DNA of 64,000 bases from an uncultured Prevotellamassilia sp. (GTDB lineage: Bacteria; Bacteroidota; Bacteroidia; Bacteroidales; Bacteroidaceae). Location of the stretch: positions 62,001-126,000 of the forward strand of contig CAKQOG010000001.1 in NCBI GenBank assembly GCA_934255485.1, in the 5' to 3' direction. How positions within the stretch are numbered: position 1 is the stretch's first letter; each line of letters starts with the position of its first letter. Under the pieces are notes generated by a model. That model was not told the origin of the DNA. It searched no databases and saw only the letters and a list, made by a program, of their open reading frames with translations. Below, piece by piece: positions 34,667 to 44,200 of the stretch. Both the position numbers and the translations under genes were made by a program.

Positions 34667-35632
34667 ATGATGAAACTGAATAAACTATGTTTTTGGCTTC
34701 CACTGCTTATGATGTGTGGACTTGTGATGTCGTCTTGCAAGAGTAACAAAAAGGCAAACTCAAAATGGATGCAAGAAGACGATGTAAAGGTAGCTATAGA
34801 CGAAACATTCAAGCCTATTATGGACAATATGGTTCAGTCGTTTGGCATGGCATACCCTGAGGCAAACATGAAACCCACATATACAAGCGAAGACCAAGCC
34901 ATCCGCCTACTTGTAAACGATAGCGTGCGATGCTGCATTGTTACCCGCAAACTCAAACCAAATGAACTGACCATTATTCAGTCGCACAGGCTCGATGCCC
35001 GACAAGCCATGATAGCATCCGATGCTATAGCTTTGGTTGTGAACAAAGAAAACACCGACTCGCTCATCACGCTCGACGAGATTAAAGATATTGTAAGCGG
35101 TAAAATTACACGTTGGGAACAACTCAAAAAGCATACACGCACGGGCGAACTCAAACTGGTGTTCGATAATTCTGGCTCAAGCACAGTGCGCTACATGAAG
35201 GACTCCTTGTGTAATGGTCAAGACCTTCGAGGTAACGTGTTTGCCTCTGAGGGAGGAACCAATCAGTCAGTGCTCGAAATGGTAAAGGCCAACCCTAATA
35301 TCATTGGCATTGTGGGAGCTAATTGGCTAAAGGGAAATGCTGATAACGCATTATCCGACTTTTCAAAACTCGAATTTAACGTAATGAGAGTGAGCCGCAG
35401 TGCCGACGAGATTTCGGCAAAATATGTGCGTCCCTATCAATATTACATTGCAACGGCCGACTATCCATTGTTGCGTGCTGTGTACATCATACACACCGAC
35501 CCCAGAAGTCAATCGATGCTTAAGAACTTCTTCTTTTACACCAAGGGACAAAAAGGACAAACCATCATCTGCAACAACTCACAGTTGCTGCCTATCACAC
35601 CAGTAGAGGTAAAGGATGTGAATATTAAGTAG
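34667..35632 (+). CDS. PstS-like phosphate-binding lipoprotein
   Basis: 321 aa with a lipobox MSSC (Cys 24). The PBP-like domain has the pattern of PstS proteins: SDAIALVVNKENTDSLITLD, IVSGKITRWEQL, and the ligand loop DNSGSSTVRYMKD, followed by SEGGTNQSVLEMVKANPNIIG. It probably binds phosphate or a similar oxyanion outside the inner membrane. Usual PstS partners (pstC, pstA, pstB, phoU) are not in the window, and it has its own promoter, so it may act as an orphan sensor or binding protein. Confidence 0.8.
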   Translation: MMKLNKLCFWLPLLMMCGLVMSSCKSNKKANSKWMQEDDVKVAIDETFKPIMDNMVQSFGMAYPEANMKPTYTSEDQAIRLLVNDSVRCCIVTRKLKPNELTIIQSHRLDARQAMIASDAIALVVNKENTDSLITLDEIKDIVSGKITRWEQLKKHTRTGELKLVFDNSGSSTVRYMKDSLCNGQDLRGNVFASEGGTNQSVLEMVKANPNIIGIVGANWLKGNADNALSDFSKLEFNVMRVSRSADEISAKYVRPYQYYIATADYPLLRAVYIIHTDPRSQSMLKNFFFYTKGQKGQTIICNNSQLLPITPVEVKDVNIK

Positions 35633-36252
35633 GCTTTAATAAGCTAATTTAAAGTAAATGCTCAAATTAATTTAGAAAGGCCATGGGCTGAAAGCCCAAA
35701 ATACTGCAGTCCAGGGGTAGTGCCCTGTGGCTCTATACATGTAGGGATAGCGATCTGTAAGAGTAAAAGATGAAGCCAATAAGTTAAAAGCGTAGCCTTT
35801 TATTGATGGCTTTTGTCCTTACAGAGCGTCGTCGCTCTATTTATTATCACCTAAGGCATTGCCTTGGGTGATAATCTTTGGAACTTTCATCCCGTACTTT
35901 CATCCATATTCTTTTCTAAATTTTAAAATAGACCATTTATTATTTATGGTTTTGTGCAAAGTCAGTCTACATCTTTTTATTTTTATGTACCTACTCGAAT
36001 AAAAGCAGCATACAACATCACCTATATTTATGCAATAGTTACCTATCTGAACATAAAGTGTAAAGAATATATTAAAAAGCCTTTAATTAGAGCCTTTTGA
36101 CTGATTTATTTGTATTATTCAAACCTTTTGTGCACGAAAATTACTATATTTGCACGGATTTTATAATCGTATGTATCTATCTTACAGATTATGAATTTTC
36201 ATGCAGAACTTAATGCATAATAAACCAATTTAGTATATAACAAAATCACGAT
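35633..36252. other. Intergenic region with a diverged REP-like element
   Basis: No supported gene. A single diverged REP-like unit spans about 35664-35905: GGGCTGAAAGCCC, then GATAGCGATCTGTAAGAG paired with a distal ...TTACAGAGCGTCGTC, then CACCTAAGGCATTGCCTTGGGTG. A TATATTTG box at 36145-36152 may be the -7 element of the TPR-protein gene, with no good -33 box. Confidence 0.6.
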
Positions 36253-37836
36253 ATGAAAAGAAACTTTATTCGCGTTGTCGCATTATCTGCCTTTCTTGCA
36301 ATTGGTGTAAATGCAGCTCAGGCGCAAACACGTACGTACGATTGCCCTGAACTTAAGCCAGAATACCAAACAATGGCTGAACAAGTTGTTCAACTTAATA
36401 TGGAAGACCCCGAGAAAGCTAACAAGGTTTACATGAATCTTTCTAAAAAGATTAAAGGTAGCAAGCAAGACCTTGTTGCTGTAGGTACTTACTTCCTCGA
36501 AAATAACAACTATCCAGCTGCAAGCCAATGCGCTAAAGCCGTTTATGAATTGGCTCCCGACTATATTCCTGGTTTGATGTTCTCAGGCGAGGTGTATATG
36601 AAAGCACAACGTTGGGGCGAGGCTGGCGGACGTTTCGATGAAGTGCTCGCTATCGAACCCGACAATATCAATGCACTTAAGCGCAATGCATTTGTATATA
36701 AAAACGTTAATCCACACGCAGCTATCGACTATCTTAACAAGATAAAAGAGGCTGACCCTACGTATATCGAAGCTGATAAAAATCTTGGCGATATATATTA
36801 TAAACTCGACGACTATACAAAGGCCATCGAGTACTACAACAAGTACTACACCGCAACTCCTAAGGAAGCAGGTAAAATAGACATCGCTGCGTGCGAGAAC
36901 TATTTGCTCGCCCTCTTCTCAATGTCGGTAAAAGACGATACTAATCTCGACAAAATTATAGCTATTGCTGGCGAGATTAAGCCTCTTGCTCCTAAAGATA
37001 TCATTATCCCTCGTATGGATTTCTTTGCTAAGTATACAAAGGTTGAAACAGCTATGGATTATGATGGAGCTATCAAGGCTGCTAAAGAAGCTGAAACTTA
37101 TATCACCGAAAAGCAATTTGCCGACTCTGTTTATATCTACACCGACTTTGACTATGCTGCTAAACTTGCTAAAGAAGAAGGCAACATAACAGAGGCTATC
37201 AACTACTACGAACTTGCTGTTAAAGACCTCGAAGCAAAGGCTGAAGGTATTACAGACGAGAAGAAAAAGGAAGAGAATGTAAACAAACGTGGCTCTTACT
37301 GCTACGACATTTCAAACCTTTATGTACGCAATAAACAAGCTGAAAAGGGTATTGAAGTGTTCGAAAAATACTTAGCTTTGCTCGGCGATAAGGCTGATAT
37401 TTCTGATAAATATAGCATGGGTACAAAGTACTTGGCTGCTTATCAGCAAGAGAACATTACCCCTGAACAAAAGAAGGCTTACCACGACAAGGCTGTTGAA
37501 ATCTTTAAAAGTATCACTACAGCTGAAACCACTAATCACTTGCCTATCGTAATGGCATATCAAATGCTTGCTCGCTTGAGCAACACCGATAGTCAAAAGC
37601 CTCTTACTGAGGTTCACGATTACTACATCAAGGTGCTTAGCGAGAGCGAAGATGAGGCTATCAAGAACAAGGCTGCAAACGCACGTTTCGAGGCTGCCCG
37701 CTATCTCTTCTTCTACTATGTAACCGATCCTACTACCAACAAGGTTGAGGCTACTAAGTATGCTGGCATCTTAAAGTCTATTCGTCCAGACGATAACTTT
37801 ACTAAGATGGCTGTAGAACACGTTAAGTCTATGTAA
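36253..37836 (+). CDS. Exported TPR-repeat protein
   Basis: 527 aa. A type I signal peptide ends near residue 24 (GVNAAQAQ). Tetratricopeptide-like units run through most of the mature part; the clearest are around residues 100-135 (YIPGLMFSGEVYMKAQRWGE) and 175-205 (EADKNLGDIYYKLDDYTKAI), with more degenerate units later. It is Lys/Glu-rich and lacks a membrane anchor, so it is probably periplasmic and acts in protein-protein contacts. Single gene with a terminator behind it. Confidence 0.82.
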   Translation: MKRNFIRVVALSAFLAIGVNAAQAQTRTYDCPELKPEYQTMAEQVVQLNMEDPEKANKVYMNLSKKIKGSKQDLVAVGTYFLENNNYPAASQCAKAVYELAPDYIPGLMFSGEVYMKAQRWGEAGGRFDEVLAIEPDNINALKRNAFVYKNVNPHAAIDYLNKIKEADPTYIEADKNLGDIYYKLDDYTKAIEYYNKYYTATPKEAGKIDIAACENYLLALFSMSVKDDTNLDKIIAIAGEIKPLAPKDIIIPRMDFFAKYTKVETAMDYDGAIKAAKEAETYITEKQFADSVYIYTDFDYAAKLAKEEGNITEAINYYELAVKDLEAKAEGITDEKKKEENVNKRGSYCYDISNLYVRNKQAEKGIEVFEKYLALLGDKADISDKYSMGTKYLAAYQQENITPEQKKAYHDKAVEIFKSITTAETTNHLPIVMAYQMLARLSNTDSQKPLTEVHDYYIKVLSESEDEAIKNKAANARFEAARYLFFYYVTDPTTNKVEATKYAGILKSIRPDDNFTKMAVEHVKSM

Positions 37837-37861
37837 TAAAATTTTTGTTATTTATAAATTT

Positions 37862-37901
37862 ATAAAGAGGTGTATTGAGGTTGCTCATTATACCTCTTTA
37901 T
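37862..37901 (+). terminator. Terminator after the TPR-protein gene
   Basis: A 13-bp stem with one mismatch (37862-37874 with 37889-37901), followed by TTTATAAAG. Confidence 0.6.
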
Positions 37902-37923
37902 TTTATAAAGAAACATACACAAC

Positions 37924-38727
37924 ATGCAAACAATCACAATGCTTGGTACAGGTTATGCCACAGCTACGCAGTGTTATAACACTTGTTTCTTATTACAAGA
38001 CGATACAACAAAACTCCTGGTTGATGCGGGAGGAGGTAACATCATTTTGCAACAATTACAACGTGTAAACATCGAACTTAATCAAATTCATTATCTATTT
38101 ATTACACACGCACATACCGACCATATATTGGGCACAGTGTGGGTGTTACGCATGATTATGCAGCAGATAAGGCAAGGGAAATATACTGATTGTTTGCACG
38201 TGTATGGCAACGATAAGGCTATGCATGTGCTCGACTGGATATGTCGCAACACCTTGCCTGCAAAACTCGTAAAGTTGCTCAACGATAAGGTGTTATTACA
38301 CACGCTCACTGATGGCGAGAACTTTAGCATTAACGATTGGAATTTAACTGCATTTGATATTCACTCTACAAAAGAAAAACAGTATGGTTTTCGCTTAGTT
38401 TTTCCTAATAACAAAACACTTGTTTGCTTAGGCGACGAGCCTTATAATGAGGATAATAAACTCTATGTAGAGCATGCAGACTGGTTGCTTAGCGAGGCTT
38501 TTTGCTTAAATGCTGATGCAGATATATACCACCCTTATGAAAAGCATCACAGCACAACGCTTGATGCCGCACAATTGGCTCAGAAGCTACAAACAAAAAA
38601 TCTATTGCTCTACCATACCGAAGATAAAACGCTCAATACTCGCAAGGTTAAATATACCGAAGAGGCAAAAAAGGCTTTCAGCGGAAACGTGTTTGTACCC
38701 AATGACCTTGAAACTATCCATTTATAA
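37924..38727 (+). CDS. MBL-fold metallo-hydrolase (RNase Z-like)
   Basis: 267 aa. The metal motif is FITHAHTDH at residues 59-67, with LLVDAGGG before it, GDEP near residue 164 as a later metal ligand and a C-terminal HTED segment. The pattern resembles RNase Z/arylsulfatase-type beta-lactamase-fold enzymes. Substrate unknown: RNase Z activity would need the flexible arm, which is not clear here. It is convergent with the flavodiiron gene. Confidence 0.8.
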   Translation: MQTITMLGTGYATATQCYNTCFLLQDDTTKLLVDAGGGNIILQQLQRVNIELNQIHYLFITHAHTDHILGTVWVLRMIMQQIRQGKYTDCLHVYGNDKAMHVLDWICRNTLPAKLVKLLNDKVLLHTLTDGENFSINDWNLTAFDIHSTKEKQYGFRLVFPNNKTLVCLGDEPYNEDNKLYVEHADWLLSEAFCLNADADIYHPYEKHHSTTLDAAQLAQKLQTKNLLLYHTEDKTLNTRKVKYTEEAKKAFSGNVFVPNDLETIHL

Positions 38728-38783
38728 AAATGCGCATAGCGTAATTCAATAATCCGTTTTTGGGGGCACTAAGAAAAAAATAT

Positions 38784-38820
38784 GAGGGAACATCTACACA
38801 AAAAATGGCATTGTTCCCTC
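38784..38820. terminator. Hairpin between convergent genes
   Basis: A perfect 9-bp stem GAGGGAACA/TGTTCCCTC (38784-38792 with 38812-38820) with A-rich loop. Confidence 0.55.
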
Positions 38821-38844
38821 TCGTTGTAAGTGTAAATAAGCAAC

Positions 38845-40035
38845 TTATTCGCCCAATATCTTCTTTGCCATGGCACGTCCCAACATTTCGCACTTTTGGC
38901 GCACATCGGGGGTGATGGCTTGTTTCATATCTACGGGTTCGCCAACAGCCTCAAAATGCAAGCGGGTATTATTCCATTCCTCAATCTTAGCAACGGCCTT
39001 GCTTGCCCAACAATGCGATCCATACCAACCTATCAAGTGGTGTTTAATATCTTTGTTTGCTATTTCTGATAGCAGTACTTCCATTTCATGATATAAACCA
39101 TTGTTATACGTAGGAGCACCAACTATCAAGCCACTATAGCGGAAAATGTCGCGAAGAATGTAGCTATGATGCGTTTTAGAGATGTTGTAAAGAACAATGT
39201 TTTTAACTCCCTCGTGGCTTGCAGCCGTAGCAATTATTTCGGCCATACGTTCAGTGTTGCCATACATCGTGCCGTAGCAAATAACAAGTCCTGGCTCGGT
39301 TTCGTATTTCGACATTTTGTCGTACATACCTATCACCTTGTTTATGTACTCGTGCCATACAGGGCCGTGGGTAGAGCATATATAGTTGAGTTCTACCCCT
39401 GCCAATTTTTTCAATGCACTTTGAACAGGAACACCATATTTGCCCACTATATTAGAATAATAACGTACCATTTCAAGCCAAAAGGCATCGCAGTTTATAT
39501 GCTCGTCTATAATCCCGCCGTTAAGAGCACCAAAGCAACCAAAAGCGTCGCCTGTGAAGGCAATTTTATGCTCACGGTCGAGTGTGACCATGGTTTCGGG
39601 CCAATGCACCATAGGGATGAGCACAAACTCTAAGTTGTGATGTCCTAAGTTCAGTGTGTCCCCATTCTTAATCTCAAACACATCGTTAGTAACGCCATAA
39701 AAGCCCTTTAGCATATCAAGCGTCTTTTTGTTACCCACAATTTGCACGTTAGGGTAGTATTTCTTAATGAGTGCGATACTACCGCTATGGTCTGGCTCCA
39801 TGTGGTTGATGATGAGGTAATCAATGGGACGTTTACCTATTGCTTCGTGTATATTCTCTAAGAATTGAGTAAAGAAATCAACTTCTACCGTATCAATCAA
39901 TGCAACCTTATCATCTGCTACAATGTAAGAATTGTAGCTCACTCCATTAGGCAATGGCCATAACCCCTCAAAACGGTGTTTGTTGCGGTCGTTTACGCCA
40001 ACATAATATACATCTTCAATAATTTGTGTTGTCAT
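38845..40035 (-). CDS. Flavodiiron protein (A-type flavoprotein)
   Basis: 396 aa from the ATG at 40035. The beta-lactamase-fold diiron domain carries HMEPDH near residues 79-84, then VHWPETM, FTGDAFG and STHGPVW, the full set of iron ligands. A flavodoxin domain starts near residue 248 (YGTMYGNTERMA) for FMN. No rubredoxin domain is attached. These enzymes reduce O2 to water or NO to N2O in the cytoplasm of anaerobes and protect from oxygen. Single gene; no regulator beside it. Confidence 0.93.
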   Translation of the reverse strand: MTTQIIEDVYYVGVNDRNKHRFEGLWPLPNGVSYNSYIVADDKVALIDTVEVDFFTQFLENIHEAIGKRPIDYLIINHMEPDHSGSIALIKKYYPNVQIVGNKKTLDMLKGFYGVTNDVFEIKNGDTLNLGHHNLEFVLIPMVHWPETMVTLDREHKIAFTGDAFGCFGALNGGIIDEHINCDAFWLEMVRYYSNIVGKYGVPVQSALKKLAGVELNYICSTHGPVWHEYINKVIGMYDKMSKYETEPGLVICYGTMYGNTERMAEIIATAASHEGVKNIVLYNISKTHHSYILRDIFRYSGLIVGAPTYNNGLYHEMEVLLSEIANKDIKHHLIGWYGSHCWASKAVAKIEEWNNTRLHFEAVGEPVDMKQAITPDVRQKCEMLGRAMAKKILGE

Positions 40036-40103
40036 CACTCTTGCTTTTATTTTAAGCACAATGTGCTATTTTGAATACCAATTTAACATGATGCAATAAA
40101 AAA

Positions 40104-40560
40104 AGAAGTTCATCATCTGATGTTACCCAAGTAACCCCTAACACCAATCAAGGGGGCAGGGCTGTCACCCCCAATGACGAAACTTCTACAAGCGAAGATA
40201 CAGCAAATTCAACAGAGTAGCAAGGAAATGAGGAAGAAAGTTCTACTACCAATAATGAAGAACTCATACGTGGTGAAAAGTGGAATAAGACGGGTGTCCC
40301 CGAAAAATTCAAGTCAAATAAGAAGAAAGGTGATAGTCATGATGCAATTTGGCAGAAAATAAGGAATTTCTTCCATGAGATGGCTCATAAACTTTTCCCT
40401 AAGCTTGTGAAGATAGGCGATAACGAGATGCGCTATGAGCTATGGCGAAGCTATGAGAACTTGAAGAACGATAGTTCTTTGATTGCTGAAGCTAAAGACA
40501 TTGCGATGCAGAACAAGTTAAAGGTTGGTAAATATGAGAGGACATTTGAGCGTGGCTGAC
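40104..40560 (+). pseudogene. Fragment of a polyvalent-protein gene, inverted and disrupted
   Basis: One frame reads a low-complexity Thr/Ser/Asn/Glu segment, broken by a TAG at about 40218-40220, then E-L-I-R-G-E-K-W and a stretch FFHEMAHKLFPKLVKIGDNE that matches residues near 3490 of the large protein on the opposite strand. The DNA of 40361-40529 is a near-identical inverted copy of 41991-42159; outside this block the match stops. There is no start codon, and the frame ends at 40558-40560. It lies just before the tRNA promoter. Confidence 0.85.
40361..40529 (+). repeat. 169-bp inverted repeat, left copy
   Basis: Same length without gaps as 41991-42159 in inverted orientation; I count about seven mismatches by eye. 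It flanks the tRNA pair and the integrase relic. Confidence 0.88.
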
Positions 40561-40622
40561 GCCCCTATAGCTAATATTTTGTTCAAAAAATGTAATGAAG
40601 TGAATTTTTTATTCTTCTTTTA

Positions 40623-40653
40623 TTTGGTATTTAAAAAAAATATTGTACCTTTG
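40623..40653 (+). promoter_or_regulatory. tRNA operon promoter
   Basis: TTTG at 40623-40626, 19-bp spacer, TACCTTTG at 40646-40653; the first tRNA base is 43 bp on. Confidence 0.8.
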
Positions 40654-40695
40654 CATCGCAATTGAGAACAATATGTGATCATAATAAAAAACAAA

Positions 40696-40784
40696 GGAAG
40701 TTTGGGTGAGTGGCTGAAACCACCAGTTTGCTAAACTGACGTACGGGTTTAACCGTACCGGGGGTTCGAATCCCCCAGCTTCCG
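40696..40784 (+). tRNA. tRNA-Ser(GCT)
   Basis: Acceptor stem GGAAGTT/AGCTTCC with one G-T pair, a TTGCTAA anticodon loop (anticodon GCT at about 40730-40732), a long variable arm (GTACGGGTTTAACCGTAC) as in class II tRNAs, and the T-arm GGGGGTTCGAATCCCCC. It reads AGC and AGT codons. Discriminator G; CCA not encoded. Confidence 0.95.
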
Positions 40785-40789
40785 CTTAT

Positions 40790-40861
40790 GGCGCTTTCAT
40801 CTAATGGTTAGGATACATGCCTCTCACGCATGGTATACGGGTTCGATTCCCGTAGGCGCTA
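40790..40861 (+). tRNA. tRNA-Glu(CTC)
   Basis: Acceptor GGCGCTT/AGGCGCT, anticodon stem CATGC/GCATG around loop CTCTCAC (anticodon CTC at 40823-40825) and T-arm CGGGTTCGATTCCCG. It reads GAG. It follows tRNA-Ser after 5 bp in the same transcript. Its 3' end faces the integrase relic, making it a plausible former attachment site. Confidence 0.93.
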
Positions 40862-40871
40862 CAGAATGTTT

Positions 40872-40914
40872 AAACCGCTGATTATTAACTTTTTCATTAA
40901 TAGTCAGCGGTTTT
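40872..40914 (+). terminator. Terminator of the tRNA operon
   Basis: Stem AAACCGCTGA...TTAA with TTAATAGTCAGCGGTTT (one mismatch), followed by TTTTT. Confidence 0.85.
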
Positions 40915-41025
40915 TCTGTGTATATAAACCATAAATAAGCCTTGCATATAAGTCTATATTCTGCAATTTATTGTATATATTTGCCAAACTTTGTACGGAA
41001 ATCGTGCAACAAAACTTACAACGAC

Positions 41026-41245
41026 ATGGCAAGTATATCTCTATATCTTGATACAAGAGCTAAAAGTAAACAATACACGATTAAGATTGCAATAAGAAAT
41101 GGAAGAACCTAATTCTTCGTTCTAACAGCAATCAGAATAAGTAAAGAAAATTTGGCGAGTGGGGTAGTAGTAGGTACATCTAACGATAGGAAGATTAACA
41201 AACTCCTTGATATGAAGTTATCAACAATCAAACTCAATTTGATGT
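41026..41245 (+). pseudogene. Tyrosine integrase, N-terminal fragment
   Basis: From ATG 41026 the frame reads MASISLYLDTRAKSKQYTIK, then IAIRNGRT, a TAA at 41110-41112, and FFVLTAIRISKENLASGVVV followed by SNDRKINKLLDMKLSTIKLN. This is the characteristic N-terminal (SAM-like/arm-binding) start of Bacteroidetes tyrosine recombinases. The remaining ~300 codons, including the catalytic R-H-R-Y part, are missing; the sequence passes straight into the 3' end of the large gene on the other strand. Position just after a tRNA gene fits an integrase of a former integrated element. Confidence 0.8.
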
Positions 41246-44200
41246 CTGTGTGTGCTTCTACTGATTTGTCTACCTTTTTCTCTCTTCCTTTCTCAAAGTC
41301 TGATACATATTGCTGAGCTGCTGTCTTAAAGCCACTATTCGTATTGAACAAAGATGACAAACCACTATAATCAGAAGATGCTATCTTGGCTATCTTCTTA
41401 TTGAGTTTCTTTTCTGCTTCATCATATTTCTTCTGTGCTGCATCTACTGCCGCTTGACATGCTTTGTTATAAGCATCATCGCTCGCATAGTCATTTCTAT
41501 CTATTCCGCTTGTAAAGTCATTGGGTCTGCTAATAGGCTTCTCACCATACTTATCTAAAAAGGCTTGCTGCAACTTTCCTATTTCCTCATCTTGTATGTA
41601 CTTATTACGTTCCAATCCGTGCTTAGCATACATGTAGGTCACTACATCTTGATACTTTACACCACCTTTCATCAATGACTGAATGGCATCCAACATATCC
41701 TTGTAGAAAGTCTTTTTATAGGTTCCCATCTCTGCAAGGTTGATGCTGCTCATGCGGTTCTCTGCCATATAAGCATTTTCCCAATCGGCTATTTGGGTAT
41801 TGCCGTTCTTACAGATAATGTCTTGCAATTGTTTTAGAGAATACATGCTATCTGCCCAAGCAGTGACAAACTTGTGAGATACACTTTTCATTGCCATCTC
41901 ATAGTCGTGCTTAGCATCTACTCTTTCACGTTCCTCTCTGTAAAGCACGGTTTCTTCATCAAAGGTCTTTCCCTGCTTCTCTGCAAACTCACCAACCTTT
42001 AACTTGCTCTGCATAGCAATATCTTTAGCTTCAGCTATCACAGAACTATCGTTCTTCAAGTTCTCATAGCTTCGCCATAGCTCATAGCGCATCTCGTTAT
42101 CGCCTATCTTCACAAGCTTAGGAAAAAGTTTATGAGCCATCTCATAGAAGAAATTCCTTACCTTCTCCCAAAAACCACCATGCTTCTCAAATGTTTCTTT
42201 GTCTTCTGCAAGACTTGCAAGGTATTCCTCTGTTGCAGTCCTGATATTCCAACCATTCTTTGCAGCAAGAGCAACAATCTTTTCTCTAATAGACTTCTCC
42301 GCACCAGCAAACACCTTGTCAAGAAACGCATCAAAGTCCTTACCAAACAACTTTCTCAATCCCTTGTGAGCCACCGCCTCGTGCATCAAAGTTTGCATCA
42401 CATCTTCTACACTCGTATGGTTGCCAAGGATAATAGTTATCTTGCCAGTCTGCTTATTATAAAAGCCTTTAGCCTTACGTTTCTTTCCCTTAAACTGACT
42501 ACCATCTGCAACCACTTCCACTTCACCACCCAAGTGCATAGCTTCTACTTGTTCTTGCACGGATGTTGGGAGTGTGATGCGCTCTTGCGATTGGCGGACT
42601 TCGTCTTTTTCGTTTGAAAAGTTGTATAATTCAGAATTGTTTCCTACATTTGCAGCATTCAAAGCATCTGATAAGATTGCTTTGTAGAGGGCAATACCTC
42701 CGTGAGGCTTCTGCGCTGCGGTTTGAAGGGTGTTGCCCTCTTCTTGTATATTATCCGCAACAAAAACCTCGTGTACATACAATCTGTTTTTGTTATTGTC
42801 TTGCATAGCTCTACAGAACACATAGCAACGCTTTCCATTGTAATTAATAGGATAGGCAAAATAATGGTTTAGTACACTTTTTTCTGTTCTAATAAAATCT
42901 TTTATTGTTCCAAGATACACAGCATTCTTAAACCCGTCTTTCAGCGAAGTAATAGCATCGAGTTTGGCTTGTCCATAGCGGTGTGCAAGTGAAGTTCCTA
43001 TTGAGTTTTCATTAATTTCTACTACTCCTACCTCTGTATCATAGAATAAAGGTTCTCCAATATTATCTCTCCACCATTTTTCAGCAGCCTTGCGTGCGGA
43101 CATATCTTCGGTCTTAACAATTTGGTTGCTTGCCACATCAATTGTAGGGGCATTTACAAGGGCATTACCAATCTCTGCTTTTTCACTTTCAGACATTTCA
43201 TTGGGATTTCTCATATCTCCCTCTCTCATCAACTCATCATCACTCACCTCGCTCTTCTTCTCGTCTTCTTCCTCATTGTCAGTTCCTGTATAGTGAACAT
43301 CTGTAGCTGCATCTGTTTGCTTATCCAGCTCTGCATACTTCTTAGCCTTTTCTGCAAGTTCTTGTTTCATCAAAGCTTCATACTCCATATACTTGGCACG
43401 AGCATCCTCGAGTTGTTTGCTAAACTCAAATGGTTTACCCTCGCGTTGCTCCATCAACTGCAAGTCTCTCTTATACCTTTCTACAGAATTTTCATATACA
43501 CCTATGCGTTCCTTATAGTCATTGGCGGTGATAACGTTGTCCACAATATCCTCTATGCAGTTCTTCATCAACTGCTTAGATACGGGTATATTCTCTAAGC
43601 CCAACTCTTTACAAGAATAGCTCATCTTGCGACTCGCCTTTGTTATCAACGAAACACCTTGCGACTCCATTTTCGGACTAATCTCTGTCTCTACCTCAAA
43701 CTTTAGTCCGTCTATATCTATCGTTGTCGTCCACTTAGTGGTTGTCTTTCCGTTCTCTCTTGCCCTTTCAGATGCTTCAACCACTCTCTTGTTGTGCTCC
43801 TTGATATACTCTTTCATTTCATCTACAGAGCCAAAAGACAATTTACCTATGCGTATTTTTTTAAACGTTCCGTTAGGGAACATCTTCTCCAACTTCGTAA
43901 CACGTTCCTCGTTATCCTTTATCAGTTCCTCTTCACGTTTAATTTCACCTTGCAGTCTGGGCTTATTCATTCCAATATACCTTTGGTCTGCTTCCCACTG
44001 CTTTTCTCTACTCTCGTAACGCTTAAGGTCACGTTCCACTTGTTGCTTTAGTATCGCATATTGGCTACCACTCAAATTGGCTACCACGTCCCCAAAGTCA
44101 TCATCCTCTTCATCAAGGGTTCTATTATCTAAAGCATTCTTCAAGTACTCTTCTGAATTCATAATAGCATTCACAAAGAGTTGCTTAGTCTTCAGTCTTT

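Noticed and set aside
39166..39633. 155-codon plus-strand frame
   Set aside because: Antisense shadow of the flavodiiron gene.
40174..40362. 62-codon plus-strand frame MTKLLQAKIQQIQQ...
   Set aside because: Wrong frame; the neighbouring frame reads the polyvalent-protein fragment.
40872..41025. Direct repeat of the tRNA-Glu 3' end as an att site
   Set aside because: I looked for a second copy of the tRNA-Glu tail near the relic and around 52.6-54 kb and saw none.
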